The notes: generated by a model not told the origin, from the sequence alone. A stretch of DNA of 23,880 nucleotides from Actinomycetes bacterium (GCA_021816565.1 JAKAXN010000021.1:1-23880); one strand, 5' to 3'. Shown: positions 1-9,348, counted from the first letter of the stretch. Program-made: numbers and translations.

Positions 1-899
1 TCGTGCTCGGAGCGCGAGTAGTCCTCCATCACCTTGCGGACCAGTCCCCCCCGGGGGTGGAACACCACCAGGCCGCCGCCCAGCTCCGGCGGGAAGTGGA
101 ACAGGTCCAGTTCGGCCCCGAGGCGCCGGTGGTCCCGCTTCTCCGCCTCCTCCAGGCGGTGCAGGTGGTCCTCCAGCGCGGCCTTGGACTCCCAGGCGGT
201 CCCGTAGATCCGCTGGAGCTGCGGCCGGTGCTCGTCGCCGCGCCAGTAGGCCGCCGCGACCTTCATGAGCTTGAAGTGGCCGAGCCGGCCGGTGGCCGGC
301 ACGTGCGGGCCCCGGCACAGGTCCACGAACCCGTCGGTGTTGCGGTAGGCGCTGACCGCCCCCCCGCTCACCCCCTCGGCCTCGTCGGACTCCGCGGCGT
401 CGACCCCCTGGATTATCTCGACCTTGTAGGGCTGGTCGGCGAAGAGCTCCAGGCCCTCGGCGACGCTGTGCTCCTCGCGCACGAAAGGCTGGTTCTCGGC
501 GATGATCCGGCGCATCCGGGCCTCGATGCGCTCGAGGTCGTCCTCGCTGAAGTGGGCCCCGCCGGGGAGCTCGAAGTCGTAGTAGAAGCCGTTCTCGATG
601 GGCGGGCCGATGGCGTAGCGGGCCCCCGGCCACAGGTCGGTGACGGCCTGGGCCAGGACATGGGCCGTGGAGTGGCGCAGCACGTGGCGGCCCTCGTCCG
701 AGTCGGCGGTGATGATGGAGGCGGTCACCCCGTCGGTCAGCGCGGCGGTGAGGTCGGTCTCGCGTCCGTCCACGGTGGCGGCCACGGCCGCCTTGGCCAG
801 GCCCCGTCCGATGGACGCGGCCAGGTCGGCGCCGGTCGATCCCGCCGGTAGCTGGCGGGCCGATCCGTCGGGGAGATGGACGGTGATCTGTTCGGGCAC
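1..899 (-). CDS. thrS: Threonyl-tRNA synthetase, N-terminal part (runs off the window edge)
   Basis: Attaches threonine to tRNA-Thr in the cytoplasm; only about 299 residues from the N terminus are present. Residues 1-63 form a TGS domain (VPEQITVHLPDGSARQL). The second additional (editing) domain follows with its zinc/editing signature: HSTAH with His76 and His80, and LCRGPH with Cys195 and His199. These match the HxxxH and CxxxH pairs of bacterial ThrRS. The segment near residue 280 (FHPRGGLVRKVMEDYSR) begins the class II catalytic core, which continues beyond base 1. The start is GTG at 899-897, giving a normal TGS start. No Shine-Dalgarno sequence is visible, but TATCCT lies 8 nt upstream, so the mRNA may be leaderless. 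npdG ends 64 nt upstream on the same strand, with a long hairpin between them. Confidence 0.96.
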   Translation of the reverse strand, partial: MPEQITVHLPDGSARQLPAGSTGADLAASIGRGLAKAAVAATVDGRETDLTAALTDGVTASIITADSDEGRHVLRHSTAHVLAQAVTDLWPGARYAIGPPIENGFYYDFELPGGAHFSEDDLERIEARMRRIIAENQPFVREEHSVAEGLELFADQPYKVEIIQGVDAAESDEAEGVSGGAVSAYRNTDGFVDLCRGPHVPATGRLGHFKLMKVAAAYWRGDEHRPQLQRIYGTAWESKAALEDHLHRLEEAEKRDHRRLGAELDLFHFPPELGGGLVVFHPRGGLVRKVMEDYSRSEH

Positions 900-907
900 G
901 GTTGTAG

Positions 908-913
908 AGGATA
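908..913 (-). promoter_or_regulatory. Candidate -10 element for a leaderless thrS mRNA
   Basis: Read on the minus strand, TATCCT is followed by eight bases and then the GTG start. This spacing would put transcription initiation at or next to the start codon. No good -35 hexamer is seen; that position falls in the GC hairpin at 918-960. The inference rests on position and on the same arrangement at other genes in this window. Confidence 0.45.
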
Positions 914-917
914 CGGC

Positions 918-960
918 CCGGGCGGCCCGGCCTGGCCCGCTACGGGCCGGGGCCGCCCGG
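918..960 (-). terminator. Long GC-rich hairpin between npdG and thrS (possible U-less terminator)
   Basis: Two perfect 11-base complementary arms (918-928 and 950-960) enclose a second 6-bp stem (934-939 with 943-948) with a 3-base loop. The structure starts 3 nt after the npdG stop codon on the minus strand. No run of U follows, so it is not a classical intrinsic terminator. GC hairpins without U-tracts are often proposed as terminators in actinobacteria. It could also separate npdG transcription from the thrS promoter just downstream. Confidence 0.45.
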
Positions 961-963
961 TTC

Positions 964-1620
964 TCAGTCGGGCAGGCCGGTCAGGCGGATGGCGGCGTGG
1001 GTCTTGTACCGCCGGTTGACCTCCAGCAGCGCCGGGGTGAGGGCCTCGATGGCCAGGGCGCTGCCCAGCCCGCCGGACTCCACGCCGCGCAGGCCGGGAA
1101 GGCGGTTGACCAGGCCGACCACCTCGGCCCGGGCGTCGCGGTCGTCGGAGAACACCATCACGTCGGCCTCGAGGGGGTGCTCGAGGTCGCTCCACGGCCC
1201 GGCCGGGAGGTGGTGGAAGGCCCCGACCACCCGGGAGCGGGGCAGGGCCCGGGCCACCGCCATCGCCACCGACCCGGTCGGGGGCAGCAGAGGCACCATC
1301 TCCTTACCGAAGCGGGTGAGGGCGTTGGCCATGGAGATGACCACCTTGGCGGCCAGCGCCTCCTCCAGGGGGGCGATGGTGGCGAGGATCCCGTCCCACG
1401 GCGTGGCCACCACGACCACGTCGGCGGCGGCCGCCGCGGCGTTGTCCCCCGCCACCAGCGCCAGGTCCCGGCCGGCGTAGCGCTCCCGCAGGGCCGCGAC
1501 GGTCTCCTCGGCCCGCTCGACGGACCGGGAGCCGACCACCGCCTCGACGCCGATGCCGGCGAATTGCACGGCGACCGCCTGCCCGGCCGGCCCGGTTCCT
1601 CCGATAACCCCGATTTGCAT
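964..1620 (-). CDS. npdG: F420-dependent NADP reductase (NPDG family)
   Basis: A 218-residue dinucleotide-binding protein expected to move hydride between NADP(H) and coenzyme F420 in the cytoplasm. It begins MQIGVIGGTGPAGQAVA, a glycine-rich Rossmann motif at residues 6-13. GSRS at about residues 32-35 is the typical NADP 2'-phosphate-binding stretch of the family. ATPWDGI, VISMANAL and GAFHHLPAG (residues about 70-150) are further family motifs, and the length is normal. The ATG at 1620 is chosen because the Rossmann fold starts immediately. An upstream extension has no homology and would overlap the divergent gene. A -10-like TATCCT sits 6 nt upstream, suggesting leaderless translation. 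Its presence implies that the organism makes F420. The related NADP oxidoreductase coenzyme F420-dependent superfamily is a less specific alternative. Confidence 0.9.
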   Translation of the reverse strand: MQIGVIGGTGPAGQAVAVQFAGIGVEAVVGSRSVERAEETVAALRERYAGRDLALVAGDNAAAAAADVVVVATPWDGILATIAPLEEALAAKVVISMANALTRFGKEMVPLLPPTGSVAMAVARALPRSRVVGAFHHLPAGPWSDLEHPLEADVMVFSDDRDARAEVVGLVNRLPGLRGVESGGLGSALAIEALTPALLEVNRRYKTHAAIRLTGLPD

Positions 1621-1642
1621 CGTCGCAGGATAGGTTGCGCCC
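1621..1642. promoter_or_regulatory. 22-bp divergent intergenic region with two overlapping -10 elements
   Basis: On the minus strand TATCCT (1632-1627) lies exactly 6 nt before the npdG ATG. On the plus strand TAGGTT (1631-1636) lies exactly 6 nt before the GTG of the thioredoxin-like gene. The two hexamers share two bases. No Shine-Dalgarno sequence fits on either side, so both genes appear to start from leaderless, mutually exclusive promoters. A TTTACG 19 nt upstream of the npdG -10 could serve as its -35. Confidence 0.55.
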
Positions 1643-2014
1643 GTGGTCCTGCGTAAAGCCCGTCGCCCGGCCCGGCCTTCCCGGCTCGGACAGCCGGCTC
1701 CTCCCATCACCGGCGTGAGCCCGACCGGAGAGCCGGTGTCGGTGGACCCCGAGGGGCGCACGGTCTATTTCCTCACGTCCTCCTGCAAGCCGTGCCAGCC
1801 GGTGTGGTCGACCCTCCCGGCAGCCGGGTTGGTGGTGGTGACCCCCGACCCCTCGGCCGAGAGCCGGCGCAAGGTGGCGGAGCTGGCCCCCCCGGGGGTG
1901 ACGGTCGTGATGTCGAGCGACGCCTGGTTCGCCTACGCCGCCGGCCCGGCCCCGTGGAAGGTGGTGGTGTCGGGCGCCACGGTGGTCTCGGAGGGTCCGG
2001 CCGGGCCCCGCTGA
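1643..2014 (+). CDS. Small thioredoxin-like protein with a CxxC motif
   Basis: A 123-residue protein. A short basic N terminus leads to LGQPAPPITGVSPTGEPV, which resembles the entry strand of TlpA/AhpC-type thioredoxin folds. TVYFLTSSCKPCQPVW follows, with the redox pair Cys48 and Cys51. APWKVVVSG near residues 103-111 fits the cis-proline loop before the last strands. No signal peptide or membrane segment is visible, so a cytoplasmic location is likely, unlike most TlpA/ResA proteins. The gene starts at GTG 1643, six bases after a -10-like TAGGTT. It is convergent with adk (37-nt gap). The substrate is unknown; a thiol-disulfide reductase or redox-relay role is inferred only from the fold and motif. 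Confidence 0.75.
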   Translation: MVLRKARRPARPSRLGQPAPPITGVSPTGEPVSVDPEGRTVYFLTSSCKPCQPVWSTLPAAGLVVVTPDPSAESRRKVAELAPPGVTVVMSSDAWFAYAAGPAPWKVVVSGATVVSEGPAGPR

Positions 2015-2051
2015 AGGACCGGGTCGCCGGGGCCCCGGAGGTGCGGCCGGC

Positions 2052-2636
2052 TCAGGCCAGGCCGGCCCGCAGGGCGTCGACGGCGCCGACGATGGCTTCG
2101 AACACCTCCGGTACCGGCCGCTCCCCGTCGACGTCGACCACCAGGCCGCGACCGGCGTAGAACTCCAGCATCGGGGCCGTCTCCGAGTCGTACACGTCCA
2201 GCCGGTGGCCGATGACCGACTCGGTGTCGTCGCCGCGGCCCTGGCTGCGGGCCCGGGCCAGCAGCCGGCGCCGCAGCTCGTCGCGGCCGACCTGCAGGTG
2301 CACCACCGCCTGGAGCTCCACCCCCGACACCTGCTGGGCCACCCGGTAGGCCTCCTCGGCCTGGGCCAGGGTCCGGGGGAAGCCGTCGAGGACGTAGCCG
2401 CCCCCGGCGGCGGCCTCCAGGATGGGCCCGGCGAGCATCTCCAGCACCAGCCGGTCCGGGACCAGGTCGCCCCGAGACAGGTAGGCGGCGGCCTCCTCGC
2501 CGATGGGCGTACCGGCCTGGACCTCCCGGCGGAACAGGTCGCCGCTCGAGAGATGGGCGATTCCGTAGTGGGCGGCCAGCTGGGTGGCCTGGGTCCCCTT
2601 TCCCGCCCCGGGCGGGGCGACCATCAGGAGGCGCAT
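2052..2636 (-). CDS. adk: Adenylate kinase, short-LID form
   Basis: Catalyses ATP + AMP = 2 ADP in the cytoplasm. It has 194 residues and lacks the long zinc-type LID, as expected for the short actinobacterial form. Visible motifs are the P-loop APPGAGKGTQ at residues 7-16, SSGDLFR, the nucleotide-binding YVLDGFPRTLAQAE near residue 83, and the LID/arginine segment RRLLARARSQGRGDDTESVIGHRLDVYDSETAPMLEFY. The first P-loop glycine, usually Gly in MxxxGPPGAGKGT, is Ala7. It starts 9 nt after the stop of the fused chelatase gene, making it the last gene of the cobalamin operon. A TAGGGT 6 nt before the ATG could also give it its own leaderless transcript. Whether it is the only adk in the genome cannot be seen here; the housekeeping copy usually lies beside secY. 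Confidence 0.93.
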   Translation of the reverse strand: MRLLMVAPPGAGKGTQATQLAAHYGIAHLSSGDLFRREVQAGTPIGEEAAAYLSRGDLVPDRLVLEMLAGPILEAAAGGGYVLDGFPRTLAQAEEAYRVAQQVSGVELQAVVHLQVGRDELRRRLLARARSQGRGDDTESVIGHRLDVYDSETAPMLEFYAGRGLVVDVDGERPVPEVFEAIVGAVDALRAGLA

Positions 2637-2642
2637 CGGATG

Positions 2643-2648
2643 ACCCTA
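2643..2648 (-). promoter_or_regulatory. Candidate -10 element just before adk
   Basis: On the minus strand TAGGGT, whose first three bases are the TAG stop codon of the chelatase gene, lies exactly six bases before the adk ATG. This matches the leaderless arrangement seen at npdG and thrS. The AGGG inside it could instead act as a weak Shine-Dalgarno sequence, so internal promoter and ribosome site are both possible. Confidence 0.35.
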
Positions 2649-4421
2649 TCCCGCGGGCCGGTCGGCTGTCCGGCGGATGAGTCCCTCCACGGCGGCCACC
2701 GACAGCTCGTCGAGCGGTACGTGGGACCCGCCCATGGCCCGGGCCAGGCCGGCGGCCAGACCCAGCCGGGGGGCGCCCGGCGCACCGGCCGGCTCCACGT
2801 CGATGACCACCGAGGTGACACCCGAGCGGCGGATCTGCTCGGCCGCGGCGGACGCCGATTCGACCGGGTCCCGGCCCGGGTCGCCGGTGGTGGCCCGGGC
2901 GTCGGTGATGACCACCAGCAACGGCCGGTGGGATCCGGACCGCCCGGTCCCGGTGGCCACCTCGAGAGCGGCCCGCAGACCGGCGGCCAGCGGGGTGCGG
3001 CCCCCGGTCGGAAGCTCGGTCAGCCGGGACCGGGCCACCTCCACGCTGCTGGTGGGGCGGAGCAGCACCTCGGCGCCGTCGCCCCGAAACGACACCAGCG
3101 ACACCAGGTCGCGCCGCTGGTAGGCATCGCGCAGCAGCGCCAGCACCGCTCCCTTGGCCGTCTCCATCCGCTGGCGGGCGCCCATGGACCCGGAGGCGTC
3201 CACGGCCACGACGATCAGGTTGGCGGTCCGGTGCTGGCGGACCGCCTGGCGCACGTCCGAGGCCTCCACCGACACCGGACCGGGTCGCTCCCCGTGGCGC
3301 AGAGCGGCCTGCCGGACGGTCGCCGACACGGCCACCGAGGTCACCGCGCCGTCCGGCGGGCGGTCCCCCACGACGCGGCCCCGTGGTCCGAGGGCGTCGC
3401 TGCGTCGCCCGCTCACCTCCGAGTGGTAGCCCCGCTCCGGGTCGGCCGTCACCGCCGGGGCGGAGGCCGGGGCCGGCGCGGCGACGGTCTCCTCCGATGC
3501 GCCGTCCCGACCTTCTCCACCCAGGGCCTCGTCGAGGGCCTGGTCGAGCCGGGGGGCGTCGAGCCCGGCCGGGTCGAGCGGGTCCCGGCGGGCCCGGTGG
3601 GCCAGGGCCAGGGGGGCGACCCGGCGCACGTCGTCGGGGCCGGCCTCATCGCGGCCCTCCCACCCGGCCAGGGCGGCGGCCGCCCGGCAGATGGTCAGGT
3701 CCGCCCGCAGCCCCTCCGCCCCGACCGCCGCGCACAGCCCGGCCACCGCGGCGATCAGGTCGTCGCCGACCCGGCCGGGGCGGGTGGCGGCCAGGCGGGC
3801 GGCGAGATCCCCGTCGAGCGGCCCGAACTGCGTGCCCACCGCGGCCGGATCGGCGTCGAAAGCCAGCCGCCGCCGCAGGGCGGCGACCCGGGTGTCGGGG
3901 TCGGAGGGGGTGCGCACGTCCACCGCCAGGCCGAAGCGATCGAGGAGCTGGGGGCGCAGGTCCCCCTCCTCGGGGTTCATGGAGCCGACCAGGAGGAACC
4001 GGCTCGGGTGGGAGTGGGAGACGCCCTCGCGCTCGACGCGGTTGACCCCGCTGGCGGCCACGTCGAGAAGGACGTCCACCAGGTGGTCCGGCAGCAGGTT
4101 GATCTCGTCGACGTAGAGCACCCCGCCGTGGGCCGCGTGGAGCAGGCCCGGGTCGAACCGCTTGTGCCCGCCGGTGAGCGCCGCGGCCAGGTCCAGCGTG
4201 CCCACCAACCGGTCCTCGGTGGCCCCTATGGGCAGCTCCACGAAGGGGGCGTCGCCGGGCAGCAGGCGGGCCAGGCCGCGCGCCAGCGTGGTCTTGGCCG
4301 AGCCCTTGTCGCCGCGCAGGAGGACCCCGCCGATGCGCGGGTCGCAGGCGTTGAGCAGAAGGGCCAGCTTGGCCTCGTCCTGGCCGACGACCGCCGAGAA
4401 CGGGAGCAGGTCGGTGCTCAC
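2646..4421 (-). CDS. Putative cobaltochelatase ATPase subunit (fused ChlI-like AAA+ and ChlD-like VWA domains)
   Basis: A 591-residue cytoplasmic protein that should drive metal insertion by the CobN subunit. The AAA+ part occupies roughly residues 1-330: Walker A GDKGSAKT at 37-44, Walker [13 protein letters not shown] around 99-110, and [21 protein letters not shown]. An acidic/Ala-Pro linker follows. The C-terminal VWA domain starts near residue 400 with the complete MIDAS sequence [13 protein letters not shown] and later [13 protein letters not shown] and VVITDARAT. This fused architecture beside cobN is known from actinobacteria and related phyla, where it replaces the separate CobS and CobT subunits. 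The GTG start overlaps the cobN stop codon (GTGA) and is preceded by GGGAGGAGGG. A magnesium-chelatase role is much less likely because the operon is for cobalamin. Confidence 0.92.
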   Translation of the reverse strand: MSTDLLPFSAVVGQDEAKLALLLNACDPRIGGVLLRGDKGSAKTTLARGLARLLPGDAPFVELPIGATEDRLVGTLDLAAALTGGHKRFDPGLLHAAHGGVLYVDEINLLPDHLVDVLLDVAASGVNRVEREGVSHSHPSRFLLVGSMNPEEGDLRPQLLDRFGLAVDVRTPSDPDTRVAALRRRLAFDADPAAVGTQFGPLDGDLAARLAATRPGRVGDDLIAAVAGLCAAVGAEGLRADLTICRAAAALAGWEGRDEAGPDDVRRVAPLALAHRARRDPLDPAGLDAPRLDQALDEALGGEGRDGASEETVAAPAPASAPAVTADPERGYHSEVSGRRSDALGPRGRVVGDRPPDGAVTSVAVSATVRQAALRHGERPGPVSVEASDVRQAVRQHRTANLIVVAVDASGSMGARQRMETAKGAVLALLRDAYQRRDLVSLVSFRGDGAEVLLRPTSSVEVARSRLTELPTGGRTPLAAGLRAALEVATGTGRSGSHRPLLVVITDARATTGDPGRDPVESASAAAEQIRRSGVTSVVIDVEPAGAPGAPRLGLAAGLARAMGGSHVPLDELSVAAVEGLIRRTADRPAG

Positions 4422-7400
4422 CGGCCCTCCTCCCAGCCCTCGGACTCGAGGACCGCCGACCGCAGCGTCTGCAGGGCCTGCTCCGATGCGTCCCACAGGC
4501 CCCGTTCCGATGCCTCCAGCAGCCGCTCGGCCATGGCCCGCAGAGCCCACGGGTTGGACGCCTCGAGGAACTTCCGGACCGCCGGGTCGGCCACGTAGGA
4601 CTCGGTCACCTTCTCGTACATCCAGTCCTGCACCACGTGGGCGGTGGCGTCGTAGCCGTAGAGGTAGTCCACGGTGGCGGCCAGCTCGAAGGCCCCCTTG
4701 TAGCCGTGGCGGGTCATGGCCGAGATCCACTTCGGGTTGAGCACCCGGGTGCGCACCACCCGGGCCGCCTCCTCCGACAGGCTGCGCACCCGGGGGGCGG
4801 CCGGGTTGGCGGAATCACCGAACACCGCCTTGGGATCGCGACCCGACAGGGCCCGGATGGTGGCGATCATCCCGCCGTGGTCCTGCAGGTAGTCGTCGGA
4901 GTCGAAGATGTCGTGCTCCCGGTTGTCCTGGTTCTTCACCGCCACCTCTATGCGGGCGAAGCGGCGTTTCATGGCATCGGCGGCCGGCACCCCCATGGCC
5001 GCCCGGCTGTACCCGTAGCCGCTCCAGGCCGTATACACCTCGGCCAGGTCCTCGTCGCTGCGCCAGTTGCGGCTCTCCAGCAGCGGCAGGATGCCCGACC
5101 CGTAGGCGCCCGGCTTGGCCCCGAAGATGCGCGGGTCGCCGTCGGCGAAGCCGGCCAGGGCCACCGCGTCGTCGAGCAGGCCTATCAGGTGGGGGAAGGC
5201 GTCCCGGAAGAACCCCGATATGCGCAGCACCACGTCGATGCGGGGCCGCCCCAGCTCCCCGTCGGGGATCAGCTCCACCCCGGTGACCCGGCCCGACTCG
5301 GGCGACCAGACCGGTCGCACCCCCAGCAGGGCCAGGGCCTCGGCCACGTCGTCGCCTCCGGTGCGCATGGCCGCGGTGCCCCAGACCACCAGCCCCACGC
5401 TCTCCGGGTAGCGGCCCTCCTCCTGCAGGTGCCGTTCCAGCAGCCGGTCGGCCAGGGCGGTGCCCACCTCCCAGGCCAGCGGGGAGGGCAGGGCCTTCGG
5501 GTCCACCGAGTAGAAGTTCCGGCCGGTGGGCAGCACGTGGGCCATGCCCCGGGTGGGGGCCCCGCTCGGGCCGGGAGGCACCCAGCGGCCGTCCAGGGCG
5601 TCGAGCACGGCGGCGATCTCCGCGCCGGTGGCGTCGAGGGCCGGCCCGGCCGTGGCGGTCACCCACTCCAGGACCGTGCGCTCGGCCGGCGAGCCGGGCG
5701 TGGCCGTACCCTCCAGCAGGGCCCGGCACTCGGCCTCCACCCGGTCCACCCCGTGGCGGTCATCCAGCCCGGCCCCGATCCGCTCGGCCACCGCCTGGCG
5801 CAGCGACGGCACCGACGCCTGCGGCAGGCGGGTCAGGGCCAGCAGGAGGTCCAGGCGCTCGTCTCCGGCCGGGACCCGGCCCAGGGTGTGCAGGCCGCCG
5901 CGGATCTGGGCGTCCTTCAGCTCGCACAGGTACCCGTCGACGTGGTTGATCAGCTCGTCGAAGGCGTCGCCGTCGGGCGCGTCGAGCACGCCGATGTCGG
6001 TGTGGAGCTGGGCCGACACCAGGAGCTCCCACACCTTTTTCCTGATCGCCGGCAGCTTCGACGGGTCCAGGGAAGCCACCTGGGCGTACTCGTCGAGCAG
6101 CTGCTCCAGCCGGGCGATGTCGTCGTAGGTGTCAGCCCGGGTCATCGGCGGCAGCAGGTGGTCCACGATGGTGGCGTGGGCCCGCCGCTTGGCCTGGGTC
6201 CCCTCCCCCGGGTCGTTCACCACGAACGGGTACACCAGTGGGACGTCCCCCAGCGCCACGTCCGGCCAGCACCCGCCCGACAGGCCCACGCCCTTGCCCG
6301 GCAGCCACTCGAGGGTGCCGTGCTTGCCCACATGGACGATGGCGTGGGCCCCCCATCCCCGGTCCAGCCAGCGGTAGAAGCCCAGGTAGTGGTGCGTCGG
6401 CGGAAGATCCGGCGAGTGGTAGACCGCCACCGGGTTCTCCCCGAAACCCCGCGGGGGCTGCACCGTGACCAGTACCCCACCGAGGTCCAGGCCGGCGAAC
6501 ACCAGGTCCCCGCCGGCCGGATCCCGGTACACCCGCCCGGGGGCCGGTCCCCACGCCTCCTCCAGCGCGGCCCGGGCCGGCCCGGGCACCGTCGCCCACC
6601 AGCGGCGGTACTCCTCCTCCGACCACCGGCCCGGGGCCCGGCGGAGCTGCTCGTCGGTGAGGGCCTCGTGGTCGTAGGAGAAGCTGTCGATCAGCTCGGC
6701 CATCAGCTCGTCGCCGGAGGCCGGGATGCGGTCCACCCGGTAGCCGGCGCCCGCCATGGCTTTCAGCAGTTCCACCACCGAGGCCGGGGTGTCGAGGGCG
6801 ACGGCGTTGCCGATCCGGCTGCGCCTGGTCGGATAGGCCGACAGGACCACCGCCACCCGGCGCTCCCCCGGCGGGACCTGGCGCAGACCGGCCAGCCGCA
6901 CGGCGGTGCCGGCCACCCGCTCCAGCCGGTCGTCCACCGTCCGGTAGGCCGTGACGGGGGTTCCGAGGGCGTCGCCGTCGTCCACCTCCTCGGTGAAGGA
7001 GAACGGTACCGAGACGATCCGCCCGTCGAACTCGGGGATGGCCACCCGCATGGCCACGTCCATGGGTGACAGCCCGGCATCGGAGGCCTCCCACTCCGCC
7101 CGCGAGCCGGTGGCGGTGACCGCCTGCAGGACCGGCACGCCCAGGGCGCCGATGGCCGACGCGTCCCACGCCAGGCCGTCGTCGGCCGACGAGCCCGACA
7201 CCAGCACGGTGGTCACGACGGCCGCCGGCTCGAGCTCGCGCAGTACGTCGAGGGCCTCCACCCGGCCGTCGGGGCCGGGCCGCAGCGAGTACGCCCACAC
7301 GGCCACCGCCCGGGCTCCGCGCCGTTCCACCGCCCGGCACAGGTCCTCCACGAACACGGTGTTCCCGGCGATCAGGTGGGCCCGGTAGAACAGGACGGCC

Positions 7401-7873
7401 ACCAGCGGGCCGCCGTCGCCGGCGCTGCGGTGGTACACCCCGGTGGTCGGGACCGGGGCCGGCGGATCGAAGCCGAACCCGGTCATGGTGACCGTGTCGG
7501 AGACGAACCGCAGCATCTGCTCCAGGTTGGCCAGGCCCCCGTGGACCAGGTACTCGAAGGCCTGGGCGACGGTGGCGCTGGGGACGGTGGAGGACGCGGT
7601 CAGCTCGGCGTCGGGGGCGGCCTCACCGCCGAAGGCCAGCAGCGGTATCCCGCCGGCGGCGCAGCGCCGGCGGAGCGCCTCGAACGGCTCCCTCCAGGCG
7701 TTGGCGCCGCCCAGCAGCCGCACCATGACCACCTCCGCGCCGGCCAGGTCGGGCGGACCGGACAGCCGGCCGGGGTCGTCGGCCCGGACGGCCGGGAAGC
7801 CGGCGGGCAGCGATTCGACGATGGACCGCAGAGCGAGGATCTCGCTCGGCGCGTTGGTCAGGTACAGGATCAT
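4418..7873 (-). CDS. cobN: Cobaltochelatase large subunit CobN
   Basis: The 1151-residue porphyrin/corrin-binding subunit inserts cobalt into hydrogenobyrinate a,c-diamide with ATP in the late-cobalt (aerobic) pathway. The CobN/BchH signature [20 protein letters not shown] begins near residue 512, followed by [23 protein letters not shown]. Further family blocks are [61 protein letters not shown] and [30 protein letters not shown]. The protein is slightly shorter than the usual 1200 or more residues but has no visible gap in the core. The start ATG (7873) overlaps the cobQ stop as ATGA, with GGAGGCGGGAG upstream. A BchH identity is unlikely because no chlorophyll genes are nearby and the fused AAA/VWA subunit is directly downstream. 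Confidence 0.96.
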   Translation of the reverse strand: MILYLTNAPSEILALRSIVESLPAGFPAVRADDPGRLSGPPDLAGAEVVMVRLLGGANAWREPFEALRRRCAAGGIPLLAFGGEAAPDAELTASSTVPSATVAQAFEYLVHGGLANLEQMLRFVSDTVTMTGFGFDPPAPVPTTGVYHRSAGDGGPLVAVLFYRAHLIAGNTVFVEDLCRAVERRGARAVAVWAYSLRPGPDGRVEALDVLRELEPAAVVTTVLVSGSSADDGLAWDASAIGALGVPVLQAVTATGSRAEWEASDAGLSPMDVAMRVAIPEFDGRIVSVPFSFTEEVDDGDALGTPVTAYRTVDDRLERVAGTAVRLAGLRQVPPGERRVAVVLSAYPTRRSRIGNAVALDTPASVVELLKAMAGAGYRVDRIPASGDELMAELIDSFSYDHEALTDEQLRRAPGRWSEEEYRRWWATVPGPARAALEEAWGPAPGRVYRDPAGGDLVFAGLDLGGVLVTVQPPRGFGENPVAVYHSPDLPPTHHYLGFYRWLDRGWGAHAIVHVGKHGTLEWLPGKGVGLSGGCWPDVALGDVPLVYPFVVNDPGEGTQAKRRAHATIVDHLLPPMTRADTYDDIARLEQLLDEYAQVASLDPSKLPAIRKKVWELLVSAQLHTDIGVLDAPDGDAFDELINHVDGYLCELKDAQIRGGLHTLGRVPAGDERLDLLLALTRLPQASVPSLRQAVAERIGAGLDDRHGVDRVEAECRALLEGTATPGSPAERTVLEWVTATAGPALDATGAEIAAVLDALDGRWVPPGPSGAPTRGMAHVLPTGRNFYSVDPKALPSPLAWEVGTALADRLLERHLQEEGRYPESVGLVVWGTAAMRTGGDDVAEALALLGVRPVWSPESGRVTGVELIPDGELGRPRIDVVLRISGFFRDAFPHLIGLLDDAVALAGFADGDPRIFGAKPGAYGSGILPLLESRNWRSDEDLAEVYTAWSGYGYSRAAMGVPAADAMKRRFARIEVAVKNQDNREHDIFDSDDYLQDHGGMIATIRALSGRDPKAVFGDSANPAAPRVRSLSEEAARVVRTRVLNPKWISAMTRHGYKGAFELAATVDYLYGYDATAHVVQDWMYEKVTESYVADPAVRKFLEASNPWALRAMAERLLEASERGLWDASEQALQTLRSAVLESEGWEEGR

Positions 7874-9348
7874 GGCGCTCCCGCCTCCAGTAGCTCGTCG
7901 ATGGCCCCCATGTCGAGGTGTTCGCCGATGGCGTCGGCGATGCGGTCGATGCGGGCCTGGCGGGCCCCGTCGAACGACACCGGCGGGCCCGGCTCCCAGC
8001 TCACGCCGGCCCGCTCCGCCACCCCTGCGAGGAACGCCCGGCGGAACGCGTCGGACTCGAAGAGGCCGTGGATGCTGGTCCCCAACACCGATCCGCCGGC
8101 CGCGGCGCTGCCCTCCGGGCCGTGTTCGGTTTCGATCCAGGCCCCGCTCGGCGGGGTGCGGCCGTGGTGGATCTCGTAGCCGGTCACGTCGTGGCCGAGC
8201 GCCCGCCCGCCCACCCGGCGGGTCACCTTGTCGGGTTCGAAGCGGGTGGACACCGGCAGCAGCCCGAGACCGGCGACCGTCACGGGGGCCGGGGACTCCA
8301 CCTCGTCGCGGATCTCCCGGCCCATCATCTGGTATCCCCCGCAGATGCCGAGCACGGTGGTCGAGCGGTCCAGCCCGGCGATCCCCCCGGCCAGGCCGCT
8401 GTCGCCGAGCCACGCCAGGTCCGACACGGTGGCCTTGGAACCGGGCAGGACCACCAGATGGGGCCGCCCGAGAGCCGATGGCGAGGACACCAGGCGGACC
8501 CGCACCCCGGGCTCGAGGGAAAGGGCGTCGAAGTCGGTGAAGTTGGAGATCCGGGGGAACCGCAGCACCGCCACGTCCAGACCGTCGCCCCCCGCCCCCG
8601 ACGGTGGAGGGGCCCAGCCCCGGTCCAGGGCGAGCGAGTCCTCGGCGTCGATGCCCGGCCCGTCCATCCACGGCAGCACCCCGAGCGTCGGCACCCCGGT
8701 GCGCCGCTGCAGCTCGGCCAGCCCGCGGTCGAGGAGGGACGGGTCCCCCCGGAACTTGTTTATGACGAAACCCCGGATCAGGCCGGCCAGCTCCGGGGGC
8801 AGCAGGGCGACGGTACCGAACAGCGACGCGAACACCCCGCCCCGGTCGATGTCACCGACCAGCAGGGCCGGGAACCGGGCCGCCTCCGCCACGCGCAGGT
8901 TGGTGATGTCGTGGTGCAGAAGGTTGATCTCCGCCGGCGATCCGGCACCCTCGCAGATCACCACGTCGTAGCGGGACCGCAGATCCTCGAGCTGCTCGAG
9001 CACGAGCGGCCACAGCTGTGCCTTGGCCTCCTGGTAGGCGGCGGCGTCGAGGACCGCCCAGGGCCGGCCGTTTACCACGACCTGGCTGGTGCGGATCCCG
9101 GTCGGCTTCAGGAGGACCGGGTTCATGGCCACCTCCGGCTCGGCCCGGGCGGCGGCCGCCTGGGCGGCCTGGGCCCGGCCGATCTCGTGGCCGGTCGCGG
9201 TGACCGCCGAGTTGAGGGCCATGTTCTGGGCCTTGAACGGGGCCACCTTCAGGCCCCGCCGGGCCAGGAGCCGGCACAGTCCGGCCACCACGGTGGACTT
9301 GCCGGCGTCGCTGCCGGTCCCGGCGACGAACAGCCCCGACCGGCTCAC
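7870..9348 (-). CDS. cobQ: Cobyric acid synthase
   Basis: Amidates four side chains (b, d, e, g) of adenosylcobyrinic a,c-diamide using glutamine and ATP. The 492 residues are the normal length. The N-terminal dethiobiotin-synthetase-like domain has GTGSDAGKST (residues 10-19), KAQNMALNSAVT and EIGRAQAAQA. VICEGAGSPAEINL and DIDRGGVFASLFGT follow. The C-terminal class I-like glutaminase carries GICGGYQMMG with nucleophile Cys336 and SIHGLFE with His427. The GTG start at 9348 follows the strong ribosome site GGGAGGGG and lies 16 nt after the preceding stop codon. CobB (a,c-diamide synthase) is excluded because the KAQNMALNS block and length are those of CobQ/CbiP. Confidence 0.97.
   Translation of the reverse strand: MSRSGLFVAGTGSDAGKSTVVAGLCRLLARRGLKVAPFKAQNMALNSAVTATGHEIGRAQAAQAAAARAEPEVAMNPVLLKPTGIRTSQVVVNGRPWAVLDAAAYQEAKAQLWPLVLEQLEDLRSRYDVVICEGAGSPAEINLLHHDITNLRVAEAARFPALLVGDIDRGGVFASLFGTVALLPPELAGLIRGFVINKFRGDPSLLDRGLAELQRRTGVPTLGVLPWMDGPGIDAEDSLALDRGWAPPPSGAGGDGLDVAVLRFPRISNFTDFDALSLEPGVRVRLVSSPSALGRPHLVVLPGSKATVSDLAWLGDSGLAGGIAGLDRSTTVLGICGGYQMMGREIRDEVESPAPVTVAGLGLLPVSTRFEPDKVTRRVGGRALGHDVTGYEIHHGRTPPSGAWIETEHGPEGSAAAGGSVLGTSIHGLFESDAFRRAFLAGVAERAGVSWEPGPPVSFDGARQARIDRIADAIGEHLDMGAIDELLEAGAP

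Noticed and set aside
2205..7069. Very long open frames on the plus strand opposite the chelatase genes (about 800 codons each at 2205-4598 and 4637-7069).
   Set aside because: They mirror the codon bias of the GC-rich genes on the other strand. Their predicted proteins are low-complexity Gly/Arg/His/Pro-rich and match no family, while the minus strand encodes clear CobN and chelatase motifs.
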